A DNA stretch of 56,694 nucleotides from Thermovirga sp. (GTDB taxonomy: Bacteria; Synergistota; Synergistia; Synergistales; Thermovirgaceae): NCBI RefSeq assembly GCF_017656375.1, contig NZ_JACDOB010000009.1:1-56694 (forward strand), read 5' to 3'. Position 1 is the stretch's first letter, and every line of letters starts with the position of its first letter. This document shows positions 24,452 to 33,849 of the stretch, in pieces. The translations under genes and the position numbers were made by a program. The notes under the pieces were generated by a model, which saw nothing but the letters and a program-made list of their open reading frames with translations, was not told where the DNA came from and made no database searches.

Positions 24452-24697
24452 TCATTCTTCCGAAATATCAACTTCTACTTTCTCATTAGGCTTAATTGAA
24501 GACGCTTTGGCTATATGCCTTATAGCATTAATTGTTGTGCCGCGCTTTCCTATTACCCTACCAATATCTTCTGGAGCCGTCGTTATTAACACCTTCACGA
24601 CACCATTTTCTGAGCGTTTCGAAGTTATCTCAACGCTCTCTGGTTTGGCAACTATATTCCTTACCAGAAAACCAATTAACTCATCATATTCCGGCAT
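24452..24697 (-). CDS. khpA: KH-domain RNA-binding protein KhpA (YlqC)
   Basis: 81 residues consisting of one KH domain with the RNA-contacting G-R-V-I-G-K-R-G-T-T loop. Standard place between rpsP and rimM. KhpA with KhpB binds many RNAs and affects cell division in Gram-positives; the role here is by homology. Confidence 0.92.
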   Translation of the reverse strand: MPEYDELIGFLVRNIVAKPESVEITSKRSENGVVKVLITTAPEDIGRVIGKRGTTINAIRHIAKASSIKPNEKVEVDISEE

Positions 24698-24706
24698 CGT
24701 ACACCT

Positions 24707-24976
24707 CTACTGCTTCTTACCCGAAAGGAATTTCTCCCAAACTCCAGTTTTTACAAATAGCGCTCTTGCTGTCTCTGACGGCTGAGCGCCATTGAAAAGC
24801 CAATACAATGCCCTATCTTCCTTAACATTGATTTCTGCAGGATCTGTCATGGGATTATACGTCCCTATCTGCTCAATACACATCCCATCCCTTGGTGCTC
24901 TTTGATCCGTTACTACCAAACGGTAGAACGGTCTCTTTTTGCGCCCGAAACGGGCCAACCTAATCCTCACTGCCAT
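24707..24976 (-). CDS. rpsP: 30S ribosomal protein S16
   Basis: 89 residues. Opening [18 protein letters not shown] and the segment Y-N-P-M are diagnostic for bS16. Nine bases ahead of khpA, in operon with ffh upstream. Confidence 0.97.
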   Translation of the reverse strand: MAVRIRLARFGRKKRPFYRLVVTDQRAPRDGMCIEQIGTYNPMTDPAEINVKEDRALYWLFNGAQPSETARALFVKTGVWEKFLSGKKQ

Positions 24977-25040
24977 CTAATACACCTCCTGATTTTTTGC
25001 TATTTGCTATTTATAGCTAGACTCCCCCTGATTCTCCAAT

Positions 25041-26381
25041 TTACTTGAAAGGAAGCCCTCGTGGGAGCCTAAACCCCCTGCCTTTGCGTCCTTTAAATTG
25101 CTTAAATATCTCGTTCATGTTTTTATGATAACTCAAAACCTGATTGACCATTTGGACCGATGTACCTGAGCCATATGCAATTCTTCTCCTTCGGCTGCCT
25201 TTTATGATCTTGGGATTCTTCCTCTCCTCCGGAGTCATGGACAGAATTATAGCCTCAATATGCTTTAGCTTGCTGTCATCCATTTGTGCTCCAGCAAGTT
25301 CTTTTATTTTCCCGCCACCTGGCAGCATTTCTACTATTTTTTCTAACGGGCCCATACGCTTTATCTGTCTTATCTGTTGGAGCAAGTCTTCCATCGTAAG
25401 CTTGCCTTTGGCAATATTCTTTGTAACCTTTTCTACATCCATAAAGTCAGAAACCTGTTTTACCTTCTCGGCCAACCCTTTAAGATCGCCCATGCCTAAA
25501 ATTCTCTGGGCCATCTGTTCGGGGTCAAAAATCTCTATATCATCCAGCTTCTCGCCTACACCTATATATTTAACAGGGACATCCGCTACGGCCTTGGCAC
25601 TCAGTAGGGCTCCCCCTCTGGCATCTCCATCCATCTTTGTTAGGATCAGGCCCGTCAAATCCAAGTCCCCATGAAAAGCCTCCGCCACCCTTATAGCCTC
25701 TTGGCCTGTCATTGCATCCAACACAAGCAAAACTTCTGTGGGATTGGTCATCTCCTTTATATCCACAAGCTCCTGCATAAGCTCTTCATTTACATGCAAT
25801 CGGCCTGCAGTATCCAGGATAAGTACGTCGTACAATCTGGATGTAGCATAATCTATAGCATCCCCAACAAGCTTCTTAAGGTCTGCATCCCCTTTCTGGG
25901 GACCGAAAAATCCAACGCCAGCACTATTTGCCAAAATTTCCAACTGCTCCACCGCGGCAGGCCTCTTCAGATCACATGCCACAACCAATGGCTTATGACT
26001 TCCCTTTAGCTTTTTGGCTATCTTCACACAAGTAGTAGTCTTTCCTGCCCCTTGCAACCCTACCATCATACAGATAGTAGGTGGCTTAGAAGCAAAAGAA
26101 ATCCCTTTAGATGTTTTACCCCCCATTAAATTCACAAGCTCTTCGTATACTATGGCCTGTATCTGCTGAGCAGGGGTTATAGAATCTAAAACTTCCCTCT
26201 GGGTCGCTCTCTCCTTTATCTTTTCCGCAAGCTCTTTGGCCACTTTAAGACTTACATCACCCTCAAGAAGGGCGCGCCTGACCTCCCTTACGGCCTCGGC
26301 TATATCCTGTTCAGATAATTTGCCTTTGTTTCTTAAAAGACCCAGAGCCTTCTCAAATCTTTTCTTAAGAGTATCTAACAT
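25041..26381 (-). CDS. ffh: Signal recognition particle GTPase Ffh
   Basis: 446 residues. N domain (1-85), G domain with G-L-Q-G-A-G-K-T-T-T (P-loop), D-T-A-G-R-L, T-K-M-D-G-D-A-R-G-G, and a Met-rich M domain with S-M-T-P-E-E-R and the RNA-contacting S-R-R-R-R-I-A-Y-G-S-G. Targets membrane and secreted proteins to SecYEG with FtsY and 4.5S RNA, neither of which is in this window. Four bases after ylxM. Confidence 0.97.
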   Translation of the reverse strand: MLDTLKKRFEKALGLLRNKGKLSEQDIAEAVREVRRALLEGDVSLKVAKELAEKIKERATQREVLDSITPAQQIQAIVYEELVNLMGGKTSKGISFASKPPTICMMVGLQGAGKTTTCVKIAKKLKGSHKPLVVACDLKRPAAVEQLEILANSAGVGFFGPQKGDADLKKLVGDAIDYATSRLYDVLILDTAGRLHVNEELMQELVDIKEMTNPTEVLLVLDAMTGQEAIRVAEAFHGDLDLTGLILTKMDGDARGGALLSAKAVADVPVKYIGVGEKLDDIEIFDPEQMAQRILGMGDLKGLAEKVKQVSDFMDVEKVTKNIAKGKLTMEDLLQQIRQIKRMGPLEKIVEMLPGGGKIKELAGAQMDDSKLKHIEAIILSMTPEERKNPKIIKGSRRRRIAYGSGTSVQMVNQVLSYHKNMNEIFKQFKGRKGRGFRLPRGLPFK

Positions 26382-26385
26382 GGAT

Positions 26386-26751
26386 TCACCCGTCCCTTTC
26401 TTCTCTTTCTAATTCAGCCAGCTTTTTTATCTCTAAGATCAAGTCGTCAGGCAAATTTACGTTAGCTTCTCTGCATATATCCCAAAGCCTCATAAGGCAA
26501 TTCATATATCTTTGTTCCATACTGGCAAAACCCAACAGATTCTCAAACTTTACAAGCCTCGTTTTGGCCCTGTTATATAAATCGTGAACTCCTTGGCGAG
26601 TCATATTAAGCAACTCTGCCGATTCTGCCAATGACAAATCCTCGCTTTGATGCATCTGGAAAGCAGCTCTTTGCTTTTCAGTTAAAAGAGGGGCATAAAC
26701 GTCAAACAGCCTCTCCACTTTTATTCTTTCCTCAAGGTCACTCGTCGTCAT
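26386..26751 (-). CDS. ylxM: SRP-associated helix-turn-helix protein YlxM
   Basis: 121 residues with a sigma-70 region 4-like HTH (L-T-E-K-Q-R-A-A-F ... S-L-A-E-S-A-E-L-L-N-M-T-R-Q-G-V). Its position directly ahead of ffh is the standard one; YlxM stimulates SRP GTPase in streptococci. First gene of the operon behind the consensus promoter. Confidence 0.9.
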   Translation of the reverse strand: MTTSDLEERIKVERLFDVYAPLLTEKQRAAFQMHQSEDLSLAESAELLNMTRQGVHDLYNRAKTRLVKFENLLGFASMEQRYMNCLMRLWDICREANVNLPDDLILEIKKLAELEREERDG

Positions 26752-26781
26752 ACAACCTCCATCTCCTTATAGAACGGAGCG

Positions 26782-26810
26782 ATTATACGCGGGAGACAAT
26801 ACCGTGTCAA
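26782..26810 (-). promoter_or_regulatory. Consensus promoter of the ylxM-ffh-rpsP-khpA-rimM-trmD-rplS operon
   Basis: On the minus strand TTGACA (26810-26805), exactly 17 bases, TATAAT (26787-26782): both hexamers match the sigma-70/SigA consensus at every position. Confidence 0.9.
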
Positions 26811-26871
26811 GCAATACACCTTGACAGCAAAACATTTTTGTATTTTGTTCTCTGGATACCAAACATAAAAA

Positions 26872-26900
26872 GATGGGGGATATTACTCTCTTCCCCCATC
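26872..26900. terminator. Hairpin downstream of the His-rich protein gene
   Basis: Perfect 9-base stem GATGGGGGA (26872-26880) / TCCCCCATC (26892-26900). On the minus strand the stem is followed by TTTTTATG, so it terminates the 26942-27244 gene. Confidence 0.75.
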
Positions 26901-26941
26901 CCTCTTACTTTTCAAACAAGACTAAAAACATCACATTCAGC

Positions 26942-27244
26942 TTAATGGTGATGATGGTGAGGATGTTCGTGGGAGTGCCCATCACCCTCTGTGCTCAATA
27001 TTTTCTCCTCCAACTTCTCTAAAGAATTCCAAAGCAATTTCATAGATTTCTGTTTCTGCTCTATCACATGGGAAAGAGCATGCTTCACTTCATGATCATC
27101 AATCATATGCCATCTAGCTACCACATCGTTCATCAAATTGAGCTCTTCAGCCAAAGTCTCTCTCAATAACTCTGCAACAGACAAAGGGTCATCCACATGT
27201 TCATGCACATGGCCCACAGAATCCGGCGTAATAACTCTGCACAT
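26942..27244 (-). CDS. Small helical protein with histidine-rich tail
   Basis: 100 residues. The middle (about 20-85) is predicted by eye as two amphipathic helices with several His and Glu (W-H-M-I-D-D-H-E-V-K-H-A-L-S-H-V), reminiscent of ferritin-like helical bundles but too short to assign. The C-terminus reads G-H-S-H-E-H-P-H-H-H-H-H and the N-terminus has G-H-V-H-E-H, so metal binding (Ni, Zn or Co) is likely. ATG with GGAGGG. Monocistronic with its own terminator. No close family recognised. Confidence 0.7.
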   Translation of the reverse strand: MCRVITPDSVGHVHEHVDDPLSVAELLRETLAEELNLMNDVVARWHMIDDHEVKHALSHVIEQKQKSMKLLWNSLEKLEEKILSTEGDGHSHEHPHHHHH

Positions 27245-27405
27245 AAATATCCCTCCTGTACGCTTAATGCGAAGTAGATAACACTATTCGCTCAAAATAT
27301 CACACATCGTTAATATACCTCAAAAGATTGAAAAGGCAAGCTGTTTTTGGAATAATGAAAATGTGTTTATAAAAATACAGAACACAATAGGGGGTAGTGT
27401 TCCAA

Positions 27406-28071
27406 ATGAATCCTATGCAAGAGAAAAACAAATCAATATGGAAAGATGTGCACAAAAAACTAGGAGAATCAGTCGTAAAGGCCCTTAATGCGAAGGGATA
27501 TAAAGCCTACTATTTCTCTTCTTCAGAAGAAGCAGCCAAAGAGATCGCCAACATGATCCCGCCTGGTTCTACGGTAGGAATTCCAGGCACTTGCACAGTA
27601 AGGGAGATGGGCCTCATAGAACTTCTGTCGGACAAAGGGTGCACAACACATCACCATTGGGATCCCAATCTGTCTCCTGAAGAAAGAAAAGCAAAATTTA
27701 AAGAAGAACTGATGAGTGATTACTACATAACCAGCACAAATGCCCTTACTATTGATGGGACTTTTGTCAATATAGACGGCACAGGAAACAGAATAGCTGG
27801 AATGGCTTGGGGAGCCAACAAACTGATCTTCGTTGTGGGCATAAATAAAATATGCCCTGATCTTGATAGCGCTCTTAAAAGAGTTCATAACGTGGCAACT
27901 CCTCCAAATGTCACTCGCCTTGGCGGCTATGATGTACCTTGCGCCAAGTTGGGCTACTGCGTAGATTGCAACAGCCCCAGCAGGGTATGCAGGGCCACTT
28001 TGATTCTAGAGCGGGCTCCTTTCGGAAGGGACATTTACGTCTTTCTCATCGGGGAAAACCTGGGCTACTAG
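27406..28071 (+). CDS. LUD-domain protein (LutC/YkgG, DUF162 type)
   Basis: 221 residues from ATG 27406; an in-frame GTG at 27397 is only 2 bases from the GGGGG ribosome binding site. Motifs of the LUD family: P-P-G-S-T-V-G-I-P-G-T near residue 45, T-S-T-N-A-L-T-I-D-G-T-F-V-N-I-D-G-T-G-N-R and G-M-A-W-G-A-N-K. A C-terminal Cys set (C-A-K-L-G-Y-C-V-D-C ... R-V-C) is common in the stand-alone clostridial type. LutC takes part in lactate oxidation with LutA and LutB, but those are not encoded here, so a lactate role is not supported. Confidence 0.8.
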   Translation: MNPMQEKNKSIWKDVHKKLGESVVKALNAKGYKAYYFSSSEEAAKEIANMIPPGSTVGIPGTCTVREMGLIELLSDKGCTTHHHWDPNLSPEERKAKFKEELMSDYYITSTNALTIDGTFVNIDGTGNRIAGMAWGANKLIFVVGINKICPDLDSALKRVHNVATPPNVTRLGGYDVPCAKLGYCVDCNSPSRVCRATLILERAPFGRDIYVFLIGENLGY

Positions 28072-28093
28072 TTTCCATCAATCAGATAATCAG

Positions 28094-28125
28094 AAACGGG
28101 AGGCAGATTATTTAGCCTCCCGTTT
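28094..28125. terminator. Bidirectional terminator between LUD gene and trkH
   Basis: Perfect 11-base stem AAACGGGAGGC (28094-28104) / GCCTCCCGTTT (28115-28125) with 10-base loop and T on both exits. Confidence 0.85.
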
Positions 28126-28151
28126 TATGTACTACACTATCTTGAAAGCAT

Positions 28152-29603
28152 TTATTTTTTCCAAGCTTCAGGCATGAATAAAATCATGACCGTATATATT
28201 TCTAATCTGCCCAAAAGCATACAGAAAGAAAGAACCCATTTGCCTAATAGAGGAATGTGGGCATAGTTTTCTGCAGGTCCCACCGTCCCTAAGCCTGGGC
28301 CTATGTTACCTATAGTGGCAGCTACACTCGCTATAGACGTGAGAACATCTACACCTAAAGCGCTCATAACCAAAGCAGCAATGGCAAAAAGAGTTATATA
28401 TAATATAAAAAAGGCGGTAATTGACCCAAGGACATCTCTCTCTACTACCTGACCTCCCGTCCTTACATGCAAAACAGCAGAAGGGTGCAATAGGCGCTTA
28501 AGTTCATTTCTAACATGTCTCAACAGCAACATTATTCTGAGGTTCTTGATTCCGCCACCAGTTGAACCTGCACATCCTCCAACAAACATCAAAAAAAGCA
28601 ACATATACTGCACATAAAATGGCCATTTCTCGTAATCTGCAGTCACATAACCTGTAGTAGTCACAATGCTGACCACCTGGAAAGCTGCGTATCTTAAAGA
28701 TTTTAATAAAGACCCATATGTACCGCTAATATAAAGAAAACTGGTAGCTGTAACTATAGCCAAAAAGGTGAGAATCGTATAAAAACGAAACTCCTCATCC
28801 TTCCACCAAGCTTTCAGGTTGCCCCTGAGCATCATATAATGCAGCGCAAAGTTAGCTCCGGCAAGGAACATAAATACAGTTATGACCCAATCAAAATACG
28901 GATTTTTGTACTGCCCGATGCTTCCATTGAGAGGAGAAAATCCCCCGGTTGCCATAGTTCCAAATGTGTGAGTCAAGGACTCGAAGAAATTCATCCCCCC
29001 CACCCACAAAAAAGCTACTTCGAGAGCAGAGAGAAACACATAAACGCCCCAAAGCAAAAGGGCCGTCTGTTGAATACGGGGGGTAAGTTTTTCAGGAACA
29101 GGCCCAGGGACTTCCGCCTTGTAAAGCTGCATTCCTCCAACACCCAAGAAAGGTAAAACAGCAAGACTTAAAACTATTATGCCCATACCACCCAACCAGT
29201 GGGTTAAATCACGCCAGAACAGAATACCTCTAGGGTTGGATTGTATATCAGTCAAAACAGAGGCTCCTGTAGTAGTAAAACCAGACATGGCCTCAAAAAA
29301 GGCGTCCGTAAATGTAGGTACCGTTCCATTGAAGAGGTAAGGCAAACCACCTATTATTGATGCTACAACCCACGAAAGGGTAACAGTAGCAAAAGCTTCC
29401 CTAACTTCTATATCTCGGATCTTAGCCTTTCGACTTATCAACAGAAGAGTCACGGAAACCGACAATCCGACCGCTATACTCTTAAAAAAGGGCAGCATGT
29501 CGGAAGACCCATCAACAAGAGTCCATCCAAGAGGCCAGAGCATAAACACAGATATTATGGCTGCCAAAACGCCTAGGACCCTCAGAATTACCATAAACCT
29601 CAA
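28152..29603 (-). CDS. trkH: Potassium uptake channel TrkH
   Basis: 483 residues with four M-P-M repeats. Pore-loop selectivity segments are visible: G-F-T-T-T-G-A-S, M-A-T-G-G-F, S-T-T-G-Y replaced by V-T-T-T-G-Y, and G-C-A-G-S-T-G-G-G. The TTG start overlaps the trkA stop as TTGA (an ATG three codons in is possible). TrkH forms the membrane channel gated by the TrkA ring. Confidence 0.92.
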   Translation of the reverse strand: MRFMVILRVLGVLAAIISVFMLWPLGWTLVDGSSDMLPFFKSIAVGLSVSVTLLLISRKAKIRDIEVREAFATVTLSWVVASIIGGLPYLFNGTVPTFTDAFFEAMSGFTTTGASVLTDIQSNPRGILFWRDLTHWLGGMGIIVLSLAVLPFLGVGGMQLYKAEVPGPVPEKLTPRIQQTALLLWGVYVFLSALEVAFLWVGGMNFFESLTHTFGTMATGGFSPLNGSIGQYKNPYFDWVITVFMFLAGANFALHYMMLRGNLKAWWKDEEFRFYTILTFLAIVTATSFLYISGTYGSLLKSLRYAAFQVVSIVTTTGYVTADYEKWPFYVQYMLLFLMFVGGCAGSTGGGIKNLRIMLLLRHVRNELKRLLHPSAVLHVRTGGQVVERDVLGSITAFFILYITLFAIAALVMSALGVDVLTSIASVAATIGNIGPGLGTVGPAENYAHIPLLGKWVLSFCMLLGRLEIYTVMILFMPEAWKK

Positions 29604-30979
29604 GAGACATTTACCCCCAAGATATTCAGTGCTTGTTGCATTTTATCCGATGATGCAAAAAGGACCACTTGATCTCCCTCTTCCAACTGAGTCTCCCCTG
29701 TAGGAACAAATACGTTACCCCGCCTAGAGACCAAAGCTACTAATACCCCTTTCGGTAATCCAGCTTCAGCTAGCACCACACCTAACACTTCACTATTTTT
29801 ACCAACAGTCACCTCAAGTATTTCGGCATCTATTCTTTCAATTATAGACAATGCTCCGGCAGCAGAAGGATAAAGGACGTATCTCATTATAACTGAAGCC
29901 AAGGCCTGATTAGGGTTTACCATCGCATCAACAGGCAGATATTTATCTAATTTTTCAAAAAATCCCCTTCTTACAACGGCTATACTTTTATTTGCTCCCA
30001 AGGCCTTTCCTATCACGCCCATCAATATATTCCGTTCATCGTTCGCAGTAGTGGCGACAAATCCATCTATTCCCTCTATTCCTTCGCTCCTAAGCAGTTC
30101 TTCATCTGCTCCATCGCCTACAAGGACTATGGTCCTTTCTAGTTCCCTCGCAAGCTTATCGCACTTATCCTTGTCTTGATCTATAAGTCTAATATCCAGC
30201 TGGGGATATCTAGTTTCCAATCTTTTAGCAACACGAAAGCCTATTTTGCCGCCACCTACAATTATCACTTTCCTAAGTTTCCTGCTTTTCTGCCTTTTGA
30301 AAAGTTCTTCAAGTTCAGCCAACTGCCCTTTCAAGGTGATAACAAAACACAAATCCCCCGCTTGCAGTTCAGTTTCCCCAAAGGGGACAAATCCCCTTCC
30401 GTCCCTTTCAACGTACGCTATTAGAGCCATTATATTTGGATACTTCTCCCTCACATTTTTGAGGCTTTGGCCTATTAAGGGCGATTCATCGGAAACTCTA
30501 AAAGTGTAAAGTCCTGCCATCCCTCCAAAGAATTCAGCCGTATAGTCTGAGGCATTGACAGATAGAAGTTCTTCTATCTGCCTAGCTACTGATCGTTCAG
30601 GAGAGATCATGACATCGATACCCAAGTCTCGAGCCCATCCGGGGCTATCGGTATATTCTAGCCCCCTTGCCCTGGATATCACTCTAGAAACTCCGGCCCG
30701 CTTAGCTATCCAACAAGCCAAAATATTTACTTCATCGTGGTTAGTGCATGCAATTAAAATATCCACATCGCTTTTCGACTGTGCAATACCTGCTTTTTCC
30801 AATATAGGAGGTCGAGCCCCATTGCCTCTTACTACCATTACATCCAGCTCGTTTTCCACCTTTGAGGCTCGCATCTCATCTTTTTCCACTAATGTGACGT
30901 CATGGCCTTGTTGAGATAGGTTTTTTGCAACGTTATAACCCACCTCTCCGGCTCCTACAACGACCACTTTCAATGGCAT
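29600..30979 (-). CDS. trkA: Potassium uptake regulator TrkA
   Basis: 459 residues; ATG 30979 follows AAAGGGG, a TTG one codon earlier is the alternative. Two TrkA-N/TrkA-C halves: G-A-G-E-V-G at the start and G-G-G-K-I-G near residue 240 are the two NAD(H)-binding Rossmann glycine motifs. Binds NADH/NAD and nucleotides to gate TrkH. Overlaps trkH; the pair is one operon. Confidence 0.93.
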   Translation of the reverse strand: MPLKVVVVGAGEVGYNVAKNLSQQGHDVTLVEKDEMRASKVENELDVMVVRGNGARPPILEKAGIAQSKSDVDILIACTNHDEVNILACWIAKRAGVSRVISRARGLEYTDSPGWARDLGIDVMISPERSVARQIEELLSVNASDYTAEFFGGMAGLYTFRVSDESPLIGQSLKNVREKYPNIMALIAYVERDGRGFVPFGETELQAGDLCFVITLKGQLAELEELFKRQKSRKLRKVIIVGGGKIGFRVAKRLETRYPQLDIRLIDQDKDKCDKLARELERTIVLVGDGADEELLRSEGIEGIDGFVATTANDERNILMGVIGKALGANKSIAVVRRGFFEKLDKYLPVDAMVNPNQALASVIMRYVLYPSAAGALSIIERIDAEILEVTVGKNSEVLGVVLAEAGLPKGVLVALVSRRGNVFVPTGETQLEEGDQVVLFASSDKMQQALNILGVNVS

Positions 30980-31071
30980 CAACCCCTTTTATTTGTACCT
31001 ATGAAAGCTTACACGTTTTTAGGCATTAGGAAAAGTGGTAAACTTACTTTCATAGAAGAGGAGGGATTCAG

Positions 31072-32061
31072 ATGAGTAAAAGAGGCAAGGTCGCCTTTGT
31101 AGGCACCGGAGGAACCATCAGCATGACCTACAGCGATAGACAAGGTGGCCTTATCCCAACCGAATCAGCTGGCTCCATTTTAGAAGCAGTACCAGAAAAC
31201 TATAAAGAAAACCTGGAAATAATTGATTGGGGTCACCAGCCTAGCAGTCATTACACGATAAGAATGACTGTCGATCTCGTACAGCTCCTCTATAAACTGG
31301 TACAGGACGGAATAAGTGGCATAGTTATAGCATGCGGCACAGACACTCTAGAGGAAATGGCCTACTTGACTGATCTTTTATGGCCATATCCTCAACCAAT
31401 TATCTTCACAGGTGCTATGCTTCCCATCGGTACTCCCGGCTCTGAAGCCGCATCAAACCTAATCCAATCATTGACCGCGGCCTCTTGTGAGCGCCTGTGG
31501 GGAATGGGTGTTCTTACCTGTCTACAGGACCAATTATTCGCTGCGTCAGAGGTAGCTAAGGAAATAGGCCACAGAAAAGACGCATTCTACGCACCTGGCA
31601 GGGGACCTGTAGGGGAATTTGTTGACGGCCAAATTTACATTATTCGCAAGCCCAAACGCCCTCCATTCTTGGGACAAGACATCCACCCCGCTAGCAAAAT
31701 AGCAGTCCTTTGGGCTACCTTGGGAGGCGGAGAAGAAACCCTTTCATGCCTTGCAGAAAATTGTGACCTGGACGGGTTAATACTAGCCGGTTTCGGTGCA
31801 GGCAACATATCCCCTTCGTGGATAAAGTACCTTAAACCTTTGCTAAAAAAAGGGCTCCCTATAGTTATCACATCTCGCTGCCACAAAGGGCACACCAGCA
31901 TTCAATACGCTTATGAGGGAAGCACAAAGAAACTTCTTGAAATGGGGGTCTACGACGGAGGGTGGCTAAGACCTCACCAAGCAAGGTTGCGCTTAGCTGT
32001 AGCTTTAGGCGCTGGGCTGAAAGGTGAAAACCTACAAAAATACCTTAAGGACGAGCTTTAA
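31072..32061 (+). CDS. L-asparaginase (type I, cytoplasmic form)
   Basis: 329 residues without a signal peptide. The first catalytic threonine is in G-T-G-G-T-I-S-M and the second triad in A-C-G-T-D-T-L-E-E. Converts asparagine to aspartate and ammonia, matching an amino-acid fermenter. ATG with GAGGAGG ahead. Single gene between trkA (divergent) and the permease (convergent). Confidence 0.9.
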   Translation: MSKRGKVAFVGTGGTISMTYSDRQGGLIPTESAGSILEAVPENYKENLEIIDWGHQPSSHYTIRMTVDLVQLLYKLVQDGISGIVIACGTDTLEEMAYLTDLLWPYPQPIIFTGAMLPIGTPGSEAASNLIQSLTAASCERLWGMGVLTCLQDQLFAASEVAKEIGHRKDAFYAPGRGPVGEFVDGQIYIIRKPKRPPFLGQDIHPASKIAVLWATLGGGEETLSCLAENCDLDGLILAGFGAGNISPSWIKYLKPLLKKGLPIVITSRCHKGHTSIQYAYEGSTKKLLEMGVYDGGWLRPHQARLRLAVALGAGLKGENLQKYLKDEL

Positions 32062-32075
32062 TGCTCGCCCTTAAG
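32044..32075. terminator. Hairpin overlapping the stops of asparaginase and TauE genes
   Basis: 13-base stem with one mismatch (CTTAAGGACGAGC 32044-32056 / GCTCGCCCTTAAG 32063-32075), 6-base loop. It overlaps the ends of the two converging genes; no T-run is visible. Confidence 0.55.
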
Positions 32076-32823
32076 CTCCCAAAGCACTGGAGGCCATCCT
32101 TATAGCACTGGCAAAAACTGCTGCGGCTAAGATATAGCGTATCCATCTATTGCCCTTGTTCACTGCAAACCACGTCCCTACGTAGGCCCCACACATATTT
32201 CCTGCTGCTAGGGAAAAACCAATCACAAAATCCACCATGCCTTTAGAAGCAAAAAGAGCCAAGCTCACAGTGGTATAAGTTAAGACTATGGCTACTTTCA
32301 GGGCATTCGCTCTGACAAGGTCCTTTCCCAAGACTCCCACTAGAGCCCATATCAAAATAAACCCAACTCCTGCCTGAATAAAGCCTCCGTATACACCTAT
32401 CAGAAAAAATATCGGGATCTTGGCCCACATAGGGAAATGCTTGTCCTTTTGAGTTTCCCACATCTTGGGTTTTAATATCAATAGAGCTGCCATTATCGAA
32501 ATGATAACTGCTATTACCAACTTCAAAAATCTCTCATCAATGTTTATTACGATATAAGTACCCAATACAGCTCCTATCAGAGCTGGAAAGGCCAACGGCA
32601 GCGCCTCTTTTACATCTAGAACTCCCTTTTTTTTGAACCTGAAGGTCCCAACAGTATTCTGCAAAAGAATGGCAACCCTATTAGTGGCATTAGCCACAGC
32701 AGCATCTAAACCTAAAAAAACTAAAAAAGGCAAAGAAAGCAAACTTCCACCACCCGCAATAGTATTGATAAAACCTGCAACTATACCTACTAGAATTGTA
32801 AGAACTATAGTAAAAGAAGTCAT
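32071..32823 (-). CDS. TauE/SafE (TSUP) family anion permease
   Basis: 250 residues with about eight membrane helices in two halves. G-F-I-N-T-I-A-G-G-G-S near residue 17 and G-V-Y-G-G-F-I-Q-A-G-V-G-F in the second half are the paired family motifs. Members export sulfite, sulfoacetate or similar anions; substrate unknown here. Confidence 0.85.
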   Translation of the reverse strand: MTSFTIVLTILVGIVAGFINTIAGGGSLLSLPFLVFLGLDAAVANATNRVAILLQNTVGTFRFKKKGVLDVKEALPLAFPALIGAVLGTYIVINIDERFLKLVIAVIISIMAALLILKPKMWETQKDKHFPMWAKIPIFFLIGVYGGFIQAGVGFILIWALVGVLGKDLVRANALKVAIVLTYTTVSLALFASKGMVDFVIGFSLAAGNMCGAYVGTWFAVNKGNRWIRYILAAAVFASAIRMASSALGA

Positions 32824-32929
32824 TTTTTCACCTCACATTTATTTTGTTTTTGTTAATAGGACCACCTCTTTATTTCCCGCATTATTGTGCTAAAATATAA
32901 CACATAATCCCCTATAGGAGGTGGGTATC

Positions 32930-33352
32930 ATGCGTTATGCTGTCAGTTCTGACTGCATTTTCATAAGGCCAGGAGATGACGAAGAACTCCTTAGGTGCAT
33001 CTCTACGGCCTGCGAAGAATATTCTATAGACTCTGCTGTAGTGGTAACGGGTCTAGGCATGTTAAAAGAAGTTACCTTCGGATGGTATACTGGAAATGAT
33101 TACATCAAAGAAGATTTAACAGGCCCGTTCGAGCTCTCGTCTTTAAGCGGCAATGTAAGCATAAGAGGTGCTTCTCTTTATCCTCACTTGCACGCAGTCA
33201 TAAACACATCCGACCATAGACCTTTCAGCGGCCATATATTACGCGCCATATGCTACCACAACCTTGAGATAACCTTGATGCCCCTTAATTCCATAAAGTT
33301 GCGAAGAGAACATAACGGCTGGTTTGAAGCCATAGTTCCAGAAAAAAGGTAA
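32930..33352 (+). CDS. PPC/DUF296-domain protein
   Basis: 140 residues from ATG 32930 (an in-frame GTG at 32921 overlaps the GGAGGTG ribosome binding site). A single PPC (plant and prokaryote conserved) domain with A-V-V-V-T-G-L-G, P-H-L-H-A-V-I and F-S-G-H-I-L motifs; the three histidines in P-H-L-H and S-G-H-I are the usual metal-site residues. In bacteria the domain occurs alone as a trimer of unknown role; no AT-hook is present. Confidence 0.8.
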   Translation: MRYAVSSDCIFIRPGDDEELLRCISTACEEYSIDSAVVVTGLGMLKEVTFGWYTGNDYIKEDLTGPFELSSLSGNVSIRGASLYPHLHAVINTSDHRPFSGHILRAICYHNLEITLMPLNSIKLRREHNGWFEAIVPEKR

Positions 33353-33360
33353 ACTATAAC

Positions 33361-33849
33361 TTAGCGTTTGGCTATATCCCTTACTTCAGCAGAAGTATAC
33401 ACAACCAGGTCTTTTGGCGCTACAGGAAAGTATGCAAATTCTGTTCCTGCTGCAGCCCATACAATGTCAAACTCCAATAGATCTTTGTCTAGTAACGTGG
33501 GGGGATGCTCATCATATCCTACAGGAGGCACTCCCCCCACTTCATAACCGAAGGTTTCCCTTATATAATCCGGGGATGCAAATTTAACCTTCTTGACGTT
33601 CAGGGCTTTCTTGACCTTCTTAAGGTCCACTTTGTTTACCCCAGACATCAAAGCCAATACAGCTCTCTGCTCCGTAATCAGGATCAAGCTCTTTAGAATC
33701 CTGCTCGGCTCAACTCCTATCGCCGAAGCAGCATCTTCTACAGTCTTTATGGTCATCTTGCTCTCCACAATTTGCCCCCTATATCCCAGTTCCCTTAATG
33801 ATAGGCGAACCCTTTCCGTTGCATCTTGGATAACTTTACTCATTGTCAC
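33361..33849 (-). CDS. YbaK/ProX-type aminoacyl-tRNA deacylase
   Basis: 162 residues from a GTG with GAGGTGG upstream (ATG 33843 is possible). Family motifs K-S-L-I-L-I, V-K-F-A-S-P and G-G-V-P-P-V-G, with the lysine of V-D-L-K-K-V-K. YbaK hydrolyses Cys-tRNA(Pro) and related family members edit other mischarged tRNAs; which tRNA is edited here is not known. Confidence 0.85.
   Translation of the reverse strand: MTMSKVIQDATERVRLSLRELGYRGQIVESKMTIKTVEDAASAIGVEPSRILKSLILITEQRAVLALMSGVNKVDLKKVKKALNVKKVKFASPDYIRETFGYEVGGVPPVGYDEHPPTLLDKDLLEFDIVWAAAGTEFAYFPVAPKDLVVYTSAEVRDIAKR

Noticed and set aside
27406-28071. Lactate utilisation operon lutABC
   Set aside because: Only a LUD protein is present; lutA and lutB are missing next to it.
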